Source: Nageia nagi (taxonomy: Eukaryota > Pinophyta). Taken from it: a stretch of DNA of 64,000 bases. The translations under genes and the position numbers were made by a program. A model generated the notes under the pieces. The model had not been told where the DNA came from. It searched no databases and worked only from the letters and a program-made list of their open reading frames with translations. Shown here in pieces: positions 10,790 through 21,379 of the stretch. How positions within the stretch are numbered: the stretch's first letter is position 1; the number at the start of each line of letters is the position of its first letter. Where the stretch lies: positions 39,246,001-39,310,000 of the forward strand of contig JBITNC010000001.1 in assembly GCA_050084985.1 (NCBI GenBank), given 5' to 3'.

Positions 10790-11100
10790 AACTAAAAATT
10801 GGCTTTGAAAGAGGCTAATTTGAGTTGTTTTTTGTATGGTGGTTAAAAACTATCACTATATTTAGATTTAGTGGCAATTTTTATGGGGTAGTTTTAAACC
10901 ACCATTGAAAATCATAAAGGGGCATTTTAAAATTTCCACTTAAATTAGTTTAAAAAACAAAATAAAAATCATTAGGTGGGCATCCAAAAATTCTTTTCCT
11001 GCCCCATACTCTGAAACCCCTTAGCACATTTCATTTTTCCTGAACCCATGAGAGAAGGAAAGAAGGAGACAAGAAGACTATGAGGATTTTATGGATGAGA
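10790..11100. repeat. Palindromic GGTGGTTTTAAACCACC-like motifs (left cluster)
   Basis: Degenerate palindromic units occur here, such as GGGTAGTTTTAAACCACCA (about 10883-10902) and TGGTGGTTAAAAACTATCA (about 10838-10856). The same kind of unit is clustered at 32690-33030 on the other side of the PPR zone. Such arrays are typical of the subterminal regions of plant CACTA-type transposons, but no CACTA terminal sequence is visible here. Confidence 0.45.
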
Positions 11101-11120
11101 TGCAAAACCATATTTTGTAA

Positions 11121-11404
11121 TCTTTACTAACATGTGCCACCATGGGAGCTCTAGAAGAAGGTATAGAAATCCATCAAAGAGTAGTTGAAAATGGTTTTTG
11201 ATTGAATATCATGATTATGAATGCCATGATAGACATGTATAGAAAATTCTATGTGTGTTCTGCATGAGTGCATGGGTTCAACCATGCAAGTCCAAAAAAT
11301 GAAGGTTGTAAATACTTTAAACACTCTTATTGCATTATTCCTAAGATGAGTCATTATGAATGCATTATTGATCAAGTCATGTGAAAAAACTAACTCTAGT
11401 AGAA
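11121..11404 (+). pseudogene. PPR pseudogene fragment A, cut by the chromovirus insertion
   Basis: Translation in shifting frames gives TCATMGALEEG, IHQRVVENGF, MNAMIDMY and then, after an internal deletion, NHASPKNEG and IIPKMSHYECIID. These are the standard strings of plant PLS-type PPR proteins (MGALEEG, VVDMYAKCG, ACNHAGLV, MEHYxCMVDLL). The same strings occur in the fuller copy at 27417-28585. Copy A lacks the stretch between MIDMY and the HAS segment. The fragment ends at the TAGAA target-site copy (11400-11404) of the LTR element. Confidence 0.75.
11400..11404. repeat. Target-site duplication TAGAA, left copy
   Basis: TAGAA directly precedes the left LTR and is repeated exactly at 17396-17400 directly after the right LTR. 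Five bases is the usual duplication for Ty3/gypsy integration. Confidence 0.9.
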
Positions 11405-11814
11405 TGTTATGATGCTACAATTATGAAAAGGGAAATATTACAAAAATGAAATGAATATTGATTTGAAATAGGAAAATTACAACTATCTATTGGAAATAAT
11501 AGAGCGTGCACTGGTAAATAGAACACAAAATAGCATCCAAAAGTAGATAAGGGTAGGACTTTACTAAATAGTAACAGAATCATAGGTTGCTTCGAGGGGG
11601 CTACCTCCTTACAACTCCAAAGGCAAAAAATAATGTTCAAGATGCATTTCTCCACACACTTCTATATATTTATATTAAACTAACCCTAACCCTAATAGTA
11701 ATGCAAAATTAGGCCTCGCCCTTACAATCATAATATTATAGTTTACAATATAAGCTAATAATTTAATAAAATACTAATACTAACACTAAAATGTTAGGAT
11801 GTGACATCCTAACA
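11405..11814 (-). repeat. Left LTR (3' LTR) of the chromovirus
   Basis: On the + strand it begins TGTTATGATGC and ends CATCCTAACA, giving TGTTA...TAACA termini. It matches 16987-17395 along its full length. The last 23 bases (11792-11814) are a near-perfect palindrome with 11-base arms around a single G. Confidence 0.95.
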
Positions 11815-11830
11815 TGCCACACCTCTTAGG
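11815..11830 (-). other. Polypurine tract region of the chromovirus
   Basis: Read on the minus strand, the bases just inside the 3' LTR are AAGAGGTGTGGCA, a purine-rich run ending at the LTR boundary, where plus-strand DNA synthesis would be primed. Confidence 0.6.
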
Positions 11831-11849
11831 ATGAAGCTTTGTCCTCAAA

Positions 11850-12280
11850 TCTTGAAGTGTGGAAACTGTTGTTGCAACTAATGAAGGATTTCCCATGTTA
11901 CATCTTCTGGTGCCATGCCTTGCCACTCATAAGGACTTCTATGATGGAGTGATTATGAAGTTATCATGAGCATTGATCTAGAACAACCTCAAGTACAACT
12001 ACCATTTATCCATCCTCTACCAACTTAGGTAATTATGTCTGAACTCAAACCTCTAATCCAACCACTTTCTTGATGCAAGAGACATGAAACACTAGGTGAA
12101 TCCTAGAAGAATTAGGAAGCTCTAATTTGTATGTAGTTGGGCCAATGCACTGTAACACCTTGTAAGGACCATAAAACTTTGGGGCCAATTTTTGAGGGCC
12201 TTTTATTTTTAAGGATTTTAGGGGATAAGGTTGTAGCCTCAAAAAGACCCTGTCATCTACCTGGAACTCTCTTTTCACAT
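11850..12280 (-). pseudogene. Integrase C-terminus and chromodomain remnant
   Basis: On the minus strand 12278-12045 is an open segment reading FQVDDRVFLRLQPY, KLAPKFYGPYKVL and HLVFHVSCIKKVVG. This is the GPY/F module at the end of chromovirus integrases. In another frame, 11925-11890 encodes WQGMAPEDVTWE, the conserved W-x-G-x-x-x-x-x-x-TWE signature of chromodomains, followed by QQQFPHF. The chromodomain steers integration to chromatin. Stops and frame changes between the two parts show that it is dead. Confidence 0.85.
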
Positions 12281-13130
12281 GTTACTGATCAACCTGTTAT
12301 TTCATATGGTGTTGGGCTATCTGAAGGTTATCCTTGGGCAAATGAAGAATATCATCTTGAGTAACTAAACCTAAGTCAATTGCCTAAAATGTACTGGTAC
12401 CTACAACATACGAGGTGACTATTGGTGGAGCTTGACCATACACTACTTCATAGGGGGTCATCTTACTAGCAGAATGATAAGATGTATTATACCACCACTC
12501 AACCAAGGGAAGCATCGTACCCAATGCATAGGTTGTGCTGAAGTAAAATAATGTAAATATGTTTTAAAGCATTTATTGACAATTTAAATTTGACCATTAG
12601 TTTATGGATGATATGTTGAGCTCATGTTTAGTTGGGTACCTTGTAGTTTAAAAAGCTCTTACCAAAAATGACTTGTAAAAGTGGGATCACAATCACTAAC
12701 AATTATCTTTGGCATGCCATGTAGTTTGAAAATTGTATCTAGGAATAATTATGCCACTATCACCACTTTGTAGGGATGAGCCAATAAACCAAAATAAGCA
12801 TATATTTGGATAACTGATCAACCACCACTAGAATAACTAATTTACCATGAGATTTAGGAAGGCCTTTAAAGAAATCCATTAATATATCATTCCATGTACA
12901 AGTAGGTATGGGAAGAGGTTGAAGGAGTCCCAGAGTACCCACTATCTCACCTTTTTATCATTAACAAATATCACAAGCTACCACAAATTGCTTGATATCC
13001 AATTTCATACCTATCCAATAGAATAATCATGCTATTTGCTTATATGTTTTCAAAAATCCTTCATGTCTTGATGTAGGTGTGGAATGCAATTTAGCAAGTA
13101 TTTTTTATTTACATTTTGAAGGAGATGGTA
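12281..13130 (-). pseudogene. Integrase core of the chromovirus
   Basis: The segment at 12942-12760 on the minus strand reads [19 protein letters not shown], then [20 protein letters not shown], the entry to the catalytic core with the first two Asp positions (MDF and VVVDQLSK). Just upstream, about 12985-12970, the CDIC pair of the HHCC zinc motif is seen in FVVACDIC. The rest, down to the GPY/F module, is scattered over frames. Family members cut the target DNA with the D-D-E triad; this copy is too broken to do so. Confidence 0.82.
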
Positions 13131-13409
13131 ATAAAATTTGACCTTTGAATCTCAAAATACCATCATGCCATGTATGGTGTGGTTTACTCATGGGGTCTTG
13201 AGTGATCTATTTTAGCAATTCTTGGGTGGAGCTATCCTATGTCCACTCTTGTTTAACTTTATCCAACCATTAAAGAATAGGAGATGAAAGATCTTGCAGT
13301 GCTACTTGATCTTCAAATTTTCTAGACAAAGCATCAGTAACCACATTCTCCTTACCTTTATAGTATACTATCTCATAATCATACCCCAGTAGTTTGTTGC
13401 TTAGGCGTA

Positions 13410-13860
13410 TAAATACGTTACTCAATGAAAAATTTGAAACTATGATGATCTATGAGGATGATGAAATGGTGACCAATGAGATATGGTCTCCAAAATTGAA
13501 CTGCATGAATGATGGTAAGCATTTCTTTTTCATAAGTGGATTTACCTAAATTTTTTCTAGAGAGTACTCTACTATTGAATGCCAGTGGATGCCCCTTTGC
13601 ATTAATACTACCCCTATTCCTAATCCACAAGAATCACTTTCTATCACAAAGGTTTTATAAAAATTTGGCATTTCTAATATTGAGGTGGTGCACATCACCT
13701 CCTTAAGCTTAAGGAAAGCTACCTCAGCTTGAGGGGACCATTGGAATGCATTCTTTTCCAAAAACATGGTTATAGGTGTTGCAATCTTGCCATAATCCTT
13801 CACAAATTTCCTATAATAGCCTGTCAACCCCAAGAATCCTTGAAGACTTTTCAAAGATGT
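13410..13860 (-). pseudogene. RNase H of the chromovirus
   Basis: Two overlapping open segments make up the domain. 13854-13546 has LQGFLGLTGYYRKFVKDYG, FQWSPQAEVAF and FVIESDSCGLGIGVVLMQ. 13630-13418 continues in another frame with HPLAFNSRVLSRKNLGKS, TYEKEMLTIIHAV and WRPYLIGHHF. These are the diagnostic Ty3/gypsy RNase H strings. In ESDSCGLGIG the catalytic Asp of the usual D-A-S is kept. A single frameshift around 13580-13620 separates the halves. Confidence 0.9.
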
Positions 13861-14560
13861 AGGAATAGACTAGTTCTGCATGTCAGTAATCTTTTATGGA
13901 TCCACCTTAACTCCCTCTTCAGATATAACATGGCCTAAGTAGTTAATTTCCTGCTTACCGAATGAACATTTTGATTTTTTTGCATATAGCTAGTGTTCCT
14001 TCAAAATTTGTAAGGTTTGGTCAACATGTGCCACATTTTCTTACCATGTCTTACTGTAGATCAAGATATCATCAAAGAAAACTAAAATGAACTTCCTGAG
14101 AAATAAATGAAACACCAGATTCATTAAACTTTGAAACATGGATGGAGCATTTGTGAGGCCAAAAGGCATGACTAGGAACTCATAATAGCCCTCATGGGTG
14201 TGCAATGTAGTTTTTGATATATCCTCTTCCTTGAGGTGGATTTGGTGATACCTAGATTATAGGTGTAGCTTGAAAAAATATCTTGCCCCATGTAGTTCAT
14301 TCAATAATTCATCAATGATTATGATAGGAAATTTATCCTTTATGGTAATTTTGTTGAGGGCCCTGAAATCCACACCCCATACACCAGGAACCATATTTCT
14401 TATGAACTAATATAATTGGAGAAGAATATGAGCTTACACTAGGTTGAATTACTCTTACATCCAACAGTTCCTTAACCAATTTTTCAATTTCATTTTTCTA
14501 TAAATAAGGATACTCATAAGGATGAATGTTTGGTGGGTGACTTCTTGGCACCAATTGTAT
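13861..14560 (-). pseudogene. Reverse transcriptase of the chromovirus
   Basis: Reading minus from about 14555, I see [33 protein letters not shown], then after a frame change the [12 protein letters not shown]-type block, [21 protein letters not shown] and [11 protein letters not shown] (FFDD near 14070-14081). FFDD replaces YVDD, a common variant in this family with both Asp residues kept. LGHVISEEGVKVDP closes the domain. At least one frameshift near 14380 and several stops disable it. Confidence 0.9.
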
Positions 14561-14836
14561 AGCATGATCATGTGATCACTAGGGTGGTAAACCCCTTGGT
14601 TCCTCAAAGGTACTTGAATGCATACTTAAAATGGGATGCAGATCCTTAGGCTTTGTGATTTTAGATTCAATGATTGATAAAGAGTATAACTGTGCTAGCA
14701 TCCCTTTTCCAATTTTTCATAGGATCATTTCCATGCAATGTGAGCTCATAATTTGTATAGATCCACCTTGTATTCCCCTAAGAGTATGCTCTTTTTCATC
14801 TATTTTGAAGTTCATCCATAGCTCTACAAAATTCCA

Positions 14837-15292
14837 CTATGCAGTGCCCAAAGTCCTCAGCCATTGTACCCCTAAAACTATATCACATCCCCCAAGTGGT
14901 AAAATGTACATGTTGCTTTTCAAAGTATAGTGGTCCATTCTTAGTTTTACATTGTGAAATGTGCCTTTACATGCTATTTTTCCTCCATTACCAACCACAA
15001 CCTCAAAATTATTTGTATGGTGGATGTAATAGTCAGCAACCTTAGCCACTCATGGATCAATGAAATTATGAGTACTCAAACCCAATAATATTATGAGAGG
15101 GTGCTTCATAGTTTGAGGGTTGCTAATTCTTGCCAATGCATTGTAAGAGATAATTAGGGCCTCCTCATCTGAAATTTTCTTTGTAGGCTCTTTGGGTGCA
15201 CTCTCATATTTCTCCTCACTTGGAGCATCAACATCAACCAAAATATAACTTTTGTTGTGTACAACAATGACCACAAACAAATTTCTCATCAT
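14837..15292 (-). pseudogene. Protease of the chromovirus, active site lost
   Basis: The minus-strand segment 15292-15050 has EEALIISYNALARI and then LLGLSTHNFIDP where family members read LIDSGSTHNFID, so the catalytic D-S-G has become L-G-L. After one stop, 15049-14837 continues with VVVGNGGKIACKG, YILPLGGCDIVLGVQWLRTLG, the standard closing part of chromovirus proteases. The protein would be an inactive protease. Confidence 0.88.
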
Positions 15293-16204
15293 AATTATAG
15301 CACAAGCCCTTCTTTCAATGCTCTTTGATTTCTTCCCACATCAACTTCTTAGTTTGCATTATGCAATTTGATGGTGGGGCACTTGTGTTATTAGAGGAAT
15401 GGGAAATATTATGTGTTTTGATGAATAGAGTTCTTGCATTTCATAAATGAGAATTGGCTTTATCTTCAATGAGCTTTGCCAAGGTAATAGCATTCATCAC
15501 AGTTTTGGGATTAAACATTTTGACCTTTGGTTTAATTTCTTCCTTTAAGCCACTGATAAAAAACTTGTGAAAAATGCATCATCCAACCCATCTATGTGAT
15601 TTGCCAATTTCTCAAACTAATTTTGGTATTCTTTGACTATTGTAGTTTGATGTAACTTGGTCAATGCCCTTGTGAAGTCTTCATAGTCACTAAGACCAAA
15701 ACAGATCAATAATTATTGAGTGAATTCATCCTATGGATTAGGATGCATTTTGGAGTACCACTAGTGCCATTGGAGATCCTCATGGTCCAAATGAAAAGAT
15801 GTCATGTGCACATTCAAATCCTCTAGGATTTGCTTCAATGTGAAATACTGTTAAGCTTTATAAATCTAGCCAGTGTGATTATCTCCATCAAATCGAGGAA
15901 AATCCAATTTGGTTATGCAAGGAAGAATAAAAACACCTTATTAGTTTTGAAATTTATGATGATACTCTTATGGATTTCCTAACTACCCTGATTACTGTGA
16001 ATTGGATGCATTATTAGTATGACTGAGACGTAGTTGAACACAATCACATTTATTATCAAGGGTTTGTATTTGTATATGTATTTATCAAATTTCTACTTTG
16101 AATGTACTATTAAGTGTATATACCATTTTTTGGATCATAGTTTGAAATGTCATCATGGTACGATCAGCTTGTGTTGCTATTTGGGATCTTATTTTAGATG
16201 CCAT
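15255..16204 (-). pseudogene. gag: gag of the chromovirus
   Basis: A plausible start codon is at 16204-16202 on the minus strand, opening MASKIRSQIATQADRTMM, as many chromovirus gags begin. Further in are SDYEDFTRALTKLHQTT, EYQN, FEKLANHIDGL and MNAITLAK-like strings, which are characteristic of the capsid part. Near 15310-15260 the zinc knuckle reads CYNYDEKFVCGHCC, whereas the family has C-x2-C-x4-GH-x-C; the second Cys is now Tyr. Stops and frameshifts are frequent. Gag would form the particle and bind RNA. Confidence 0.8.
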
Positions 16205-16972
16205 TTCTGAAAAATTACTATTTTTGAAGCTGATATTTCTAGAAATTGCTATTTTAAAAAACTACTATTTTCAGAAAGTGCCCAAAAAAGTGTATGGGTG
16301 TAATATATCAAAATAATTAGCTTGAAAATATTATCACAATGGGCTAGGTCTCTTGATGATAATTTTTGAACTCTCAAACTCTCTTTTTTACATTTGTGGG
16401 TCTATCTACTTTTGTTAAAAACTACTAAAATGGTACATATTTTTAGTTATTTAGCTCTAAAGTTTTTGTTGCCTTTGAACTACTATTTTTGGTGGCTCTA
16501 AAAATTACATGTCATACATTTTATTTCCTAAATCAAGATTTTTTGTGTGAAGGAATGATTCTAGGTTAAGGATTATCTACTCTGTAGGCTTGTCTAAACA
16601 CCCCTCCTATCCAACTTTTGTAAGGAAAGAGGCTACAGAGATGGCTTCTATGACAAGTAACTTTCCAATAGCACTTGTGGTGCACTATAATTTACAAACT
16701 ATCAACACAACTTCCTACCTAGTTTTAATTTATAGCCTAGATAGTCTCTGATATACCTTTTAGTACGTGGAGTCCAATTTTGTGTAGAGTTCTATCTGAG
16801 GCCTAGGTATTGGTGCAAATTTTTTGCACCTCACTTCACACATAGCTTTATAGGTAAGTGTGCTTAGCCAAAAATGACAAATCCTCCTAGATATTTTAAA
16901 ACCCTCGATATAGGGTTTTTAGCTTAGACCTTTAAGAATTTTTTTCCCTGCAGTAGAATGGCCTTGGAAAGA

Positions 16973-16984
16973 GCTCTGATACCA
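16973..16984 (-). other. Primer-binding site, initiator Met tRNA
   Basis: On the minus strand the bases read TGGTATCAGAGC, the complement of the 3' end of plant initiator methionine tRNA, two bases inside the 5' LTR (16987). This is the standard primer of many plant LTR elements, and it fixes the direction of the element as minus. Confidence 0.95.
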
Positions 16985-16986
16985 GA

Positions 16987-17395
16987 TGTTACGATGCTAC
17001 AATTATGAAAAGGGAAATATTACAAAATGAAATGAATATTTATTTGAAATAGGAAAATGACAACTATCTATTGGAAATAACAAAGCATGCACTGGTAAAT
17101 AAAACACAAAATAGCATCCATAAGCAGATAAGGGTAGGATTTTACTGAATAGTAATAGAATCATAAGCCACTTCGAGGGGGCTACCTCCTTACAACTCCA
17201 AAGGTAAAAAATAATGTTTAAGATACATTACTCCACACACTTTTATCTATTTATATTAAACTAACCCTAACGCTAATAGTAATGCAAAATCAGGCCCTAC
17301 CCTTACAATCACAATATTACAATTTACAATACAAGCTGACAATTTAATAAAATACTAATACTAACACTAAAATGTTAGGATGTGGGATCCTAAGA
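16987..17395 (-). repeat. Right LTR (5' LTR) of the chromovirus
   Basis: It runs from TGTTACGATGC to GATCCTAAGA and aligns with 11405-11814. Its outer end has decayed from TAACA to TAAGA. It is followed directly by the TAGAA duplication. Confidence 0.95.
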
Positions 17396-17400
17396 TAGAA
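17396..17400. repeat. Target-site duplication TAGAA, right copy
   Basis: This exact repeat of 11400-11404 directly follows the right LTR. Confidence 0.9.
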
Positions 17401-18784
17401 ATCCCCTTCACATTACATATAGTCTCTACAATAGAAATCATATATTAATAAAGGGAGAAATATATGGTCAGAAGACCATCTCCATATCCTTTTCTTTTGA
17501 AGGTGATGGTCTCTTGTTGTTGGTATTTTCATAGTAATATAATCTCATCACTTACCCACCAAAATGATATGAATATCACTATCACTCAACTTTGTCAAGA
17601 TGGGGTATTGAAGCATATAATGCATATTTTTCTTACTATAAATACGTATATACTCTACTCTCTTCACTCTTCAACATGTATTCAACTCTTGCAGTCCTAC
17701 ATTACCAACAATACCCTTCTAAAGGGCATACTCCTTCATTCACTCATCAATCACATTGGACTTAAATTTGACCCCTCCACCAATAATATTTTGCAAAATA
17801 TACTTATCCACATGTAGGTGGACTACATAAATTTAGCGTACATTCAACTATATGATCGAATGAGACATCTTCTCATGGAATATGATAATTTCAGGTTACC
17901 AAAGATATGGCTTTCCTCAATAGACATTGACATAGTTTCACCAAATGCAATAAATAATAGCAGTATTCTAATGATATTAATTCATATTTCATAGCATCTT
18001 TAAAGTATGTAGCAAACTAGGTATTATCACTCACAAAACCAAAAGTAGTAGCTCTACCTTCTTCACTTGTTATTTTCTCTACTCTCTTAATCCCTGCTTT
18101 CCCACTTTAATCTACATTGGGTAATTATTTTTTCTTAAGTGGTTTGATTCACTTAATAGTTTATTTGATAATTATGAAACTAAATTAAGGATTGAATGAA
18201 AATTAGGTTTGAAATATGACTAGAAATCCCTTATGCCACTCTATGCCTTCAATTATTTTTTCAAAATCTTTTGAATTTTGCATCAACCTAAAACATCATA
18301 TTATTGGCAAGAAGTGGATTTCTTTATATACATAGCTAGGATTGAATCAAATGGTGCAGCAGAATTGCATGTCACCTTATTTGTTAGATCTATTAATTAG
18401 ATTTCCATTCAAGTTCTATAACTATACTTCAACAATTGAGTGATGATTTTCAAATGATGTTGAGCAATACATTTGAGGTAGTCCATTTCATAGTATATAG
18501 TATTTCCATCTTTACCAAAATAACATAATTAGTTCAATGATTAGCTAATAAAATGAAAAAGCTTAAATACCCTCATATACAATTTGTTTTCTCTCGTTCA
18601 TACCTTTCCATATGGAGAGGTATTTTAAATAGTTGATTTTTATAGTTAATGCTAACGTTAGTTTTCTACACTTCTATTAATTCAAATATAAAGATGGACC
18701 ATATGATTTAATTTGGGGAGTTAAATGATTTATACCTCAAAGGGATTACTAGCTATATGTGAATCTCCTAATAGTTTGATTATT
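17401..18784. other. No recognisable gene
   Basis: AT-rich sequence. One 117-codon open frame (17464-17817, +) has no family resemblance and I treat it as chance. The stretch does not obviously continue the PPR fragment that ends at 11404. Confidence 0.5.
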
Positions 18785-19069
18785 TACATTCCTTTAATAG
18801 TTTGGTTTATACATACATCAAAGATTCTTTAAAAGTGGGTTTTTATCAATGTTATGGTTGTAACAGCCTTGGTAGACATGTATGCAAATTGTGGAAACAT
18901 AGATAAGGAAGGTGAATTATTTGAGAATATGTCTAATGCAATATAGTTTTATGGACTACAATGATAGCATGATACACACAAAATAAATATGTTGAAAGGG
19001 TCTGTGTATTGTTTGAAAAAATGTGTCATCAAGATGCAGCCTCATGGAATGAAATTATCGCAAGATATA
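18785..19069 (+). pseudogene. PPR pseudogene B, 5' part, split by the second Tat element
   Basis: Translated segments read VMVVTALVDMYANCGNID, GELFENM, YTQNKYVERVCVLFEKM and QDAASWNEIIARY. These are two consecutive PLS-class PPR motifs (TALVDMYAKCGxID, VLFEKM, SWNxIIAGY). PPR proteins of this class bind organelle RNA and direct C-to-U editing. Stops are present (for instance where the Trp of SWTTMI and a Gln are expected). The segment ends at the ATATA target-site copy, and its sequence continues at 27417. Confidence 0.85.
19065..19069. repeat. Target-site duplication ATATA, left copy
   Basis: ATATA precedes the left LTR and is repeated exactly at 27412-27416 after the right LTR. Confidence 0.88.
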
Positions 19070-19846
19070 TGTTATCACATAAAATTGATTTATGCATTTA
19101 AATTAATACATTAGGAAATATGTGCTTACATTTATACACACCTAGTTCATGAATATTAATGTTATCTTGGATATGGTCAATATATATCATTGACTTACTA
19201 TATTCTTGTTTATGTAGGTACATGTTGATCGAAGTAGTAGGTCATATTATTATCTATATAAATAAGGATCTAATAGTAAGTCCACATCAAGGAGATACAT
19301 GATCCCATATCTGGTCTTGATGATGGTAGTCTTTTAAGTGTCTCTTGACACCACCATTTAAGGTTGGGTTTGTGTGCTTCCCTATGCAAGTATCTTGATA
19401 ATTATTAGTTTATTTGAGTATTAAATTGCGATCATTGAGAGTTTGTGTGGAGGCACAAAGTCAGTTTGAAATGGAATATAGTCTAACAAGGACTATTGGT
19501 GCTCCCTTATAGATAAAATAGACCATCAATGCTCCTTTTGAGCATGAAATAGGCCACCCACAGCCCTCTCTTTGGATCACCTTACTCCACAACTTCAGAT
19601 GTAGACTCTGTTAGTTGTTGAGGCTTCATCACTATCTTACATTCATTGATATTAGGTACATTCCATGAGGTAAGTACACAAAATTAGTCTTATTTGGTGA
19701 TGTCATTTCGATTCCAATTATTCATTATCTTCTATATTAGATTTTCTTATTATAAATTGCTATCCATTAGCTCAAAATTTACAAATATCCTTTAGGACTA
19801 TAGGTATTCATTTATTTGCATTCTCAAATATTTTTATTTGTAAACA
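19070..19846 (+). repeat. Left (5') LTR of the second Tat element
   Basis: It starts TGTTATCAC and ends TGTAAACA, with TG...CA termini. It aligns along its length with 26635-27411. A TATA-like TATATAAAT at 19255-19263 could be the LTR promoter. Confidence 0.95.
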
Positions 19847-19939
19847 ATTTGATGAACCCAATGTGAAACATAAGTAGTTGTGCTAAAACCCTAGGGTTAT
19901 AGTTAGGATGAATAAGAGATTTTGTGAGTTATTTTAGAC
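19847..19939 (+). other. Primer-site region and short leader of the second Tat element
   Basis: The LTR is followed by ATTTGATGAACCCAATGTG. Tat elements usually have a TTTGGCGACTCC- or TTTGGTGAACCC-like primer site here, so this is probably a decayed version, but I cannot assign the tRNA. Only about 90 bases separate the LTR from the first gag ATG at 19940. Confidence 0.5.
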
Positions 19940-21250
19940 ATGGATCAGTTAAGATTATTTCTACAAAGCCTTTCTAGAAGAGATCTTGATGAGCTCTTGG
20001 GAGATATTCATCATGATGAACCAAAAGCATCTAATGAAGGAGTTGACTATGGTGATGGAAGTAACAACAATCACATTTAAGCTACTATTGATGGTATGCA
20101 AAGGTAAATTAATCAACTAGCAAGAGGATCAGTTCAGCTAGATGATTCAATTGAGTTTTGGTAAGCCTCTATGTGATGAGATTCATTTATGCATGCCACC
20201 ATCAGCTTATAAAGATCCCAAGTTCTATAAGTTCAATGGGAAGGGAGATCCTAGGAGACATTTGAAAGGGTTTAAAGATGAGTGTGAGCTAAAAATTAGT
20301 GTGGATTTGAGATTATAGTTGAAGTTTTTTCCTCATAGTTTGGAAGGAGAGGCTCATGAATGGTTTTATTTTCTACCTAAAAGGTCAATTACATCATTTC
20401 AAGAATTGAGCAACTTATTTCTAGAATAGTATAAGCATAACATCAAGCATGAAGTCATGGTTTTGGATCTATGTGCTATTAGGCAAGGCAGTAATGAAAA
20501 TCGTAAAAAGTTTATCGTGTGATTCAAGAAGACATGGTAACAAATCAAAACTAAGCTCATGGAAAAAGAGGTAAATAATATCTTCAAGGATGCTATCATA
20601 TTATCCTTACAATCTTATGTCATTAATTATACACATCTAGCATTTTTTGATATGACATATAAGCTATTGGAAAAAGAAAAAGTCCTTATGAAATATCAAG
20701 ATGATGACAAGCCTAGGGCCAAGGATAAGTAGCCATAATCACCAAAGAAAGATAAATCCATTCATGTAGCAGAAAAAGTAGATAAAAGGAAAGAAAGAAA
20801 ATTCATAAAGTTTCCTATACCTCCTAAGTTTATCTTGAAAGATCTAATGGAAAAGGGACTATTATAGCCTTTACCTAAGCAAGAGGAAGATGAGTTAGCA
20901 AAGAGGCCAGCATGGTACAAGGAAGATAGATACTATGAATATCATCAAACTAAGGGGCATGCCACTAATGGATGTGGAGGACTGAGAAATAAAATACAAA
21001 GGCTCATAAAGGATGGATTCTATGTGTGTCCTACAAAAGTTAAAGATATAAGAGAAGAGTAGCATATCAATGTAATTTTCCATGAAGAAGTGTGTGTAGC
21101 ACTTACAAGAGGAAGACCAAGAGTAGCAATAGATCCAGTCACATGTGAAAAAGAGCTCCTGAATACCAAAGAAGTTTTGACCTCATTGAGCAACTCAAGA
21201 ATACATAAGCCAAGGTTAGTCTGTTTGAATTGCTTCAAATTTTAGAACCT
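19940..21250 (+). pseudogene. gag: gag of the second Tat element
   Basis: The likely start is ATG 19940 (MDQLRLFLQSLSRRDLDELL). The capsid domain at about 20210-20640 contains YKFNGKGDPRRHLKGF, EGEAHEWFYFLPK and FQELSNLFLE, typical of retrotransposon gag. At about 20930-20985 YYEYHQTKGHATNGCGGL is the Tat C-x2-H-x4-H-x4-C-like knuckle with the first Cys changed to Tyr. Several TAG, TAA and TGA codons interrupt the frame, mostly at places where Gln, Arg or Trp codons would be expected. Confidence 0.85.
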
Positions 21251-21379
21251 CATAGAGAAATGATGAATTAGATTTTCAAAATAGTCAGATAGATAGGAAC
21301 ATCTTAATCATTACTTTTGCAAAAAAGGAAGAAATATGGAGTAAAGGAGATGTTATCACTTTTCACCCTAGTGAAAGGC

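Larger units (their letters stand above)
11405..17395 (-). mobile_element. Chromovirus (Ty3/gypsy), complete but decayed, minus strand
   Basis: Two LTRs (410 and 409 bp) bound 5.2 kb of internal sequence that reads on the minus strand as gag, protease, RT, RNase H, integrase and a chromodomain remnant. A perfect TAGAA duplication flanks the element and an initiator-Met-tRNA primer site sits next to the 5' (right) LTR. By hand I count about 36 substitutions in 409 aligned LTR bases, about 9 percent and mostly transitions, so the insertion is old. Every domain has stops or frameshifts. The integrase and chromodomain style is that of plant chromoviruses; Reina or Galadriel seem likelier than CRM or Tekay, but I cannot settle the clade by eye. 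Confidence 0.93.

Noticed and set aside
15050-15292. Minus-strand 80-codon frame as an independent gene
   Set aside because: It is the gag-protease junction of the chromovirus: it carries the THNFID string next to the lost protease active site.
17464-17817. 117-codon plus-strand frame as a gene
   Set aside because: No resemblance to any family, no splice or promoter context and ordinary AT-rich composition.
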